Assembly (NCBI RefSeq): GCF_001613145.1 | Contig: NZ_BDBU01000025.1 | Coordinates: forward strand, 1 to 64,000 | DNA length: 64,000 nt | Origin: Nocardia jejuensis NBRC 103114 | GTDB taxonomy: Bacteria > Actinomycetota > Actinomycetes > Mycobacteriales > Mycobacteriaceae | Reading direction: 5' to 3' | Part shown: positions 60,794-64,000 of the stretch, piece after piece | Numbering within the stretch: position 1 is the stretch's first letter | How the letters are laid out: each line of letters begins with the position of its first letter | Position numbers and translations under genes: made by a program | Notes under the pieces: model-generated | Seen by the model: only the letters and a program-made list of their open reading frames with translations | The model's database searches: none | What the model was told of the DNA's origin: nothing

Positions 60794-61426
60794 ATGCCGT
60801 CCGTGCCCTCTATCCTGCAACGCATCCTGGAGAAGCCGCGGTCGGAGGGTGAACAGCTGCTCGAGAGCGCGCTCTCGGCGTTCCTGGACTTCGGCATCAA
60901 GCGAACCAGCATGGGGGAGATCGCCCGTCGCGCCGGCATCAGTCCCGCGACGCTGTACCGGCGCTTCGAATCCAAGAACGATCTGGTCGAAGCCGTCAGT
61001 GTGCGCGAGGCACAGCAGTTCATCGCCGAGATCGACGAGCGGGTCCGGCAGGTGGCCGGCAATGGCGACGCCGGCGAGGAACAGATGGTGGAGATCTTCG
61101 TCGCCTTCATCACCAATCTGGCGAACAATCAACTGCTGCAACGACTCCTGCGCACCGAACCGGACGTGATCCTGCCCCGGCTCACCACCGAGGCCGGGCC
61201 GATCCTCGCGGTCGGCCGCACCTACCTCGCCGAAAAGCTCCGCTCGCTACAGGAATCGGTGTCGGTACCGAGCTTCGACGCCGATCTGGTCGCGGAAGTC
61301 CTTGCGCGCCTGGGCCAGTCACTGGTGCTGACGCCGGACGGGTTGATCCCGCTGGCAGACGAGCAGGCGGCGCGCGAATTCGCGCGCCGCACCATGCTTC
61401 CCATGATCGGACTGCACCCGGCCTGA
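60794..61426 (+). CDS. TetR family transcriptional regulator
   Basis: A 210-aa regulator. The helix-turn-helix is SMGEIARRAGISPATLYRRF, preceded by LLESALSAFLDFGIKRT. The C-terminal ligand-binding domain is helical and not diagnostic. The ATG has GGAG seven bases upstream. It stands on the opposite strand to the acyltransferase/SGNH pair, which converges on it, so its target is not obvious from position. Confidence 0.88.
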   Translation: MPSVPSILQRILEKPRSEGEQLLESALSAFLDFGIKRTSMGEIARRAGISPATLYRRFESKNDLVEAVSVREAQQFIAEIDERVRQVAGNGDAGEEQMVEIFVAFITNLANNQLLQRLLRTEPDVILPRLTTEAGPILAVGRTYLAEKLRSLQESVSVPSFDADLVAEVLARLGQSLVLTPDGLIPLADEQAAREFARRTMLPMIGLHPA

Positions 61427-61481
61427 ACCAGGCGCGGCCGCAAGGCTCCACCGGCGGCCAGGCCTTGTCACCGCCCCGCGG

Positions 61482-62819
61482 CTAGGCCTTGCTCGCGACC
61501 TTCGCGCCGTCCACCTCGACCTTCGACCTCGGTCGAGCGAAACGCCGCATGATCGGCAGATCGACCCACTGGTACAGCACCGCCGCGATCGCCGTCGCCA
61601 CCACCAGGCTCAGCAGCGCGAACCCGGCCCAGCCCAGGATCCCGAACTGCCTGCCGCCGATGAGATGCCGGGTGATCAGCACCATCACCGGGAACTGGAT
61701 CAGGTAGAAGGCGAAGGAGATGTTCCCCAGCCACACCATGCGCGGATGCGAGTTGAGCCCGCTGATCCCGGCCAGATCGCGCGCCGCCAGGGTGGCCACG
61801 ACCGCGGTCATGGGCACCAGCAGCAACACCGACATCTTGTAGTTCACCGGCACCACCCAGGTGGCGGCGTAGGCGGCCACCAGGGCCAGCAGCGGCAGCG
61901 TCATCCGGGTGTTGCGCCAGCGGCCCTCGAGCACCATGCGCGCGGCCAGCACGCCCAGGAAGAACTCGGGCAGTCGCGAGCCGGGGAAGGTGTAGCTGAG
62001 CCAATACGACGGCGACACAGGGATGTTCGGCTGGACGAACCAGGCCGGTGACGCGTGCAGCTCGTAGTACGGCGAGTCGTTGCCCGGAACCAGTCGCGGT
62101 GCGAAGGCGTTCGCGATGCCCTTGGGCCCGTCGACCCACAGGAAGTACGAGGTGTGCAGCGCGATGATGGCGAGCATCAGCAGACCCGCCGCCAGCAGCA
62201 GCCGACGGGTGGGAATCTTCATGATCAGCGGGAGCACCAGCGGAAAGCTCAGGTAGAACAGCATTTCCGCGGCCAGCGACCAGGCGGGCACGTTCAGCCC
62301 GCCGATGGTGGTCCACTTGGGCACCCAGGTGTGCACCAGCAGCAGGTTCGGCACCCACACGATCAGCCGCGAGAGCGGAACGCTGGCAACGACTATGAAC
62401 GCGGCCGCGGCCAGCAGATGCGTCGGATAGATCTTCAGCACCCGGCGCCGGTAGAACCCGCGCACCGACATTCCCGGCCGGAACGACCAGTAGATGATGA
62501 ACCCGGACAGCACGAAGAAGAACGTGACGCCCGCGGCGCCGAGCTGCATCGGCACCCACTGGTGAATGTGCCGGAACAGCTCGGACTTCTGGAACGGATA
62601 CACCGGCAGGAACACCAGCGCGTGCAACACGAACACCGCGAAGGCCGCCCACCAGCGCGCGCCGGTCAGCGACGGCAGCGCGGGACGCCGGTCGGCGAGC
62701 GCCGAAGCCGGAGATACCGGCGCCGCCGCACGCTCGGGCGCGCGTTCCGGCGCGACGGTGGCCGCCGCGCCGGGAATCGATTCGTCTCTGGCGGAGGATA
62801 TCTCGGCAGAACGTGTCAT
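61482..62819 (-). CDS. Membrane acyltransferase (acyltransferase_3/OafA type)
   Basis: A 445-aa acyltransferase_3 protein with about ten transmembrane helices. Family signatures are a His near the N terminus (AAFAVFVLHALVFLP), AGVTFFFVLSGFIIYWSF, and WSLAAEMLFYLSFPLV. The first ~50 residues are Ala/Pro/Glu-rich and cytoplasmic. Such proteins transfer acetyl or succinyl groups to envelope glycans and lipids. Its ATG overlaps the SGNH hydrolase stop, so the pair is translationally coupled. AT3 and SGNH domains are often fused, which supports joint action on the same glycan. Confidence 0.9.
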   Translation of the reverse strand: MTRSAEISSARDESIPGAAATVAPERAPERAAAPVSPASALADRRPALPSLTGARWWAAFAVFVLHALVFLPVYPFQKSELFRHIHQWVPMQLGAAGVTFFFVLSGFIIYWSFRPGMSVRGFYRRRVLKIYPTHLLAAAAFIVVASVPLSRLIVWVPNLLLVHTWVPKWTTIGGLNVPAWSLAAEMLFYLSFPLVLPLIMKIPTRRLLLAAGLLMLAIIALHTSYFLWVDGPKGIANAFAPRLVPGNDSPYYELHASPAWFVQPNIPVSPSYWLSYTFPGSRLPEFFLGVLAARMVLEGRWRNTRMTLPLLALVAAYAATWVVPVNYKMSVLLLVPMTAVVATLAARDLAGISGLNSHPRMVWLGNISFAFYLIQFPVMVLITRHLIGGRQFGILGWAGFALLSLVVATAIAAVLYQWVDLPIMRRFARPRSKVEVDGAKVASKA

Positions 62820-63727
62820 TTTCCGTACCTGTCATAGATCGCTTTCGCGACGACGGCATCGCCCTGAGCGGACGGGTGAAAGAACAGACCGTCGACGTCC
62901 GTGCGCGGATCGGCCACACCGTTCAGCCACGGTTCCGTCGAGCAGAGTCCGTGCCCGGTGGTCAGCGCGCGAGCGTCGAGGAAGTCCAGTTTCAGGATCT
63001 GGGCGGCCTCGCGCTGCGCCTGGTTCATCCGATCGAAGTACTCGACGACCGCGCGCCCGCGCGGCTGGATGTACGGCGCGACGCCGAAGAAGTTGAGGCA
63101 CAGGGTGTCCTGCCCCGACGGGAACAGTTCCGGATACCCGACCAGCACGATGCGCGCGTTGGATGCGTAGTACCGGATGTAGGTGACCACATTGCGGATG
63201 CGATCGGCGTAGATCGATCCCTTGACGCCGTTGTAGTCGGTCATACGACCCTGATCCACCGCATCGGGACCGCAGCCCTCGACGAGGTTGAACACACACT
63301 TCTGCAGCGAATTCCACAGTGTCTGTTTGGATTCGCCCCAGTGGTCGTTCAGACCCATCTGAATCGTCACCAGTTTGGTGCGCGGTCCGAACGCTCCGGC
63401 CTTGTCGGCCTTGGAGGTCTCCATGCCCAGCGTGTAGCCGGGCCCGCTGTCGATCGACGCACCCGGGCACGACGGGTCCTCGACCCGATCGGTCCCGTGC
63501 ACCCCCATCAGCGCGCTCAGTTGCGCCGGCCACGCCGAGGCGCCGTGGTGCAGGCAGGTGTTGTCCGCCTCCATGAAATCCCACGCGTTGGCAGCGAACG
63601 AATCACCGAGCACCACCAGATCTTTCCCCTCGGGAGCACTGTCGGCTCCCGCTCCCCCGGCCCCGGTCACCGCCGCGGTGACCGCCATAGCGGCAGCACA
63701 CAGCCACCGACCACTGTTGCCGAACAC
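62816..63727 (-). CDS. Secreted SGNH/GDSL esterase
   Basis: A 303-aa exported hydrolase. A Sec signal peptide covers about residues 1-30 (AAAMAVTAAVTGAGGAGA). Block I is VVLGDSFAANAW (nucleophile Ser), block III QMGLNDHWG, and block V DGLFFHPSAQGD (Asp and His). Paired cysteines suggest disulfides. It may remove or transfer acyl groups on envelope molecules in concert with the acyltransferase encoded immediately downstream. It begins 23 bases after the stop of the gene that runs off the window. Confidence 0.87.
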   Translation of the reverse strand: MFGNSGRWLCAAAMAVTAAVTGAGGAGADSAPEGKDLVVLGDSFAANAWDFMEADNTCLHHGASAWPAQLSALMGVHGTDRVEDPSCPGASIDSGPGYTLGMETSKADKAGAFGPRTKLVTIQMGLNDHWGESKQTLWNSLQKCVFNLVEGCGPDAVDQGRMTDYNGVKGSIYADRIRNVVTYIRYYASNARIVLVGYPELFPSGQDTLCLNFFGVAPYIQPRGRAVVEYFDRMNQAQREAAQILKLDFLDARALTTGHGLCSTEPWLNGVADPRTDVDGLFFHPSAQGDAVVAKAIYDRYGK

Positions 63728-63746
63728 TTCGAATTACCCGGCTTTC

Positions 63747-64000
63747 TCAGTACCCTGCGCGGGGTTCGAACCCGGGAGCGTCGAGGGTCGGCGGGGCGGC
63801 GGGCTTCTCCTGCTGGGTCTGCGGCGCCGGCTTGGGTGCGGCGGGCTGGGTGACGACCGGCTCCGGAGCGGCCGGCTGCGGTGCTGCCGGTTCGACCGCG
63901 GCGGGCGCGGGTGCGGGGGCCTCGGTGGTGGGAGCGGGCGCGGGTGCGGCCGTGGTGCTCGCCGGAGCAGGTGGTGCGACGACCGCGCTGGTGCTGCTGG
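63747..64000 (-). CDS. C-terminal Pro/Ala-rich tail of an unidentified protein, 5' end missing
   Basis: The last 84 residues of a protein whose start lies beyond the window. The tail is almost wholly Ala/Pro/Thr/Glu with little order (APAPAPTTEAPAPAPAAVEP), ending TLDAPGFEPRAGY. It is same-strand with and 19 bases upstream of the SGNH esterase. Such tails are common in surface or secreted actinobacterial proteins, but no domain is visible, so I assign no function. Confidence 0.75.
   Translation of the reverse strand, partial: SSTSAVVAPPAPASTTAAPAPAPTTEAPAPAPAAVEPAAPQPAAPEPVVTQPAAPKPAPQTQQEKPAAPPTLDAPGFEPRAGY

Noticed and set aside
60424..60852. 142-codon frame overlapping the 57-aa gene
   Set aside because: Arg/Gly-rich, no ribosome-binding site, and it overlaps the strongly signalled 57-aa gene in another frame.

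Overview
The window is high-GC, densely packed actinobacterial chromosome. The order of core genes matches Mycobacterium tuberculosis from about Rv2215 to Rv2236c almost gene for gene: dlaT, a TIGR01777 epimerase, lipB, lipA, a DUF4191 membrane protein, an RDD protein, glnA1, glnE, glnA2, a TAP-like hydrolase, panB, a CHAD protein, RNase H/phosphatase, a zinc-ribbon coiled-coil protein, a Nif3-like protein, cobC, ptpA, SURF1 and cobD. Many accessory genes interrupt this backbone. They include an orphan secreted PPE-like protein, a DUF2236 protein, secreted esterases and an acyltransferase/SGNH pair. The mix suggests a mycolic-acid actinomycete, most likely Nocardia or a close relative. That genus call is inference from gene content, not from a marker gene.

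Layout. 1-4.8 kb: E2 acyltransferase (5' end missing) and the lipoate genes lipB and lipA, which supply its cofactor. 5-11.4 kb: an EF-G-like GTPase, the DUF4191 protein, a three-gene oxidoreductase unit (molybdenum enzyme, FAD/NAD reductase, zinc ribbon) and a Tat-type esterase. 11.4-13.9 kb: RDD protein and glnA1, with a four-half-site GlnR-type operator upstream and a strong terminator downstream. 13.9-25.1 kb: accessory block with a GNAT, a secreted PTP, a newly read 54-aa gene opposite a DUF2236 gene, peptidases, a monoacylglycerol lipase, a lipoprotein zinc peptidase, an EEP-family protein and a methyltransferase.

25.1-29.4 kb is the most unusual part. Two abutting tRNA-like genes lie 27 bases upstream of a 761-aa protein I do not recognise, followed by a PPE-like/ESX-substrate-like protein. 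The two RNAs are identical through the anticodon arm and variable loop except for three anticodon-loop bases. A perfect inverted repeat overlaps their probable promoter.

29.6-40.7 kb: nitrogen control (glnE, glnA2), a TAP-like hydrolase lipoprotein, an HtrA-type protease, panB, a small lipoprotein, proline iminopeptidase and a CHAD protein. 40.7-45.2 kb: an RNB ribonuclease, a small secreted protein, a 35-aa membrane peptide behind a slipin, RNase P RNA (rnpB) and an alpha/beta hydrolase fired from the same intergenic region. 45.2-55.3 kb: RNase H/phosphatase, zinc-ribbon protein, OsmC, Nif3-like, cobC (with an internal duplication), ptpA (without its usual ptkA neighbour), SURF1, a YrdB-like membrane protein, an 11-unit 33-34-bp minisatellite and cobD. 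55.6-64 kb: SigJ-like sigma factor, alanine dehydrogenase, MBL protein, GlxA-type regulator, gamma carbonic anhydrase, a 57-aa protein, TetR, a membrane acyltransferase with an SGNH esterase, and the Pro/Ala-rich tail of a gene running off the end.
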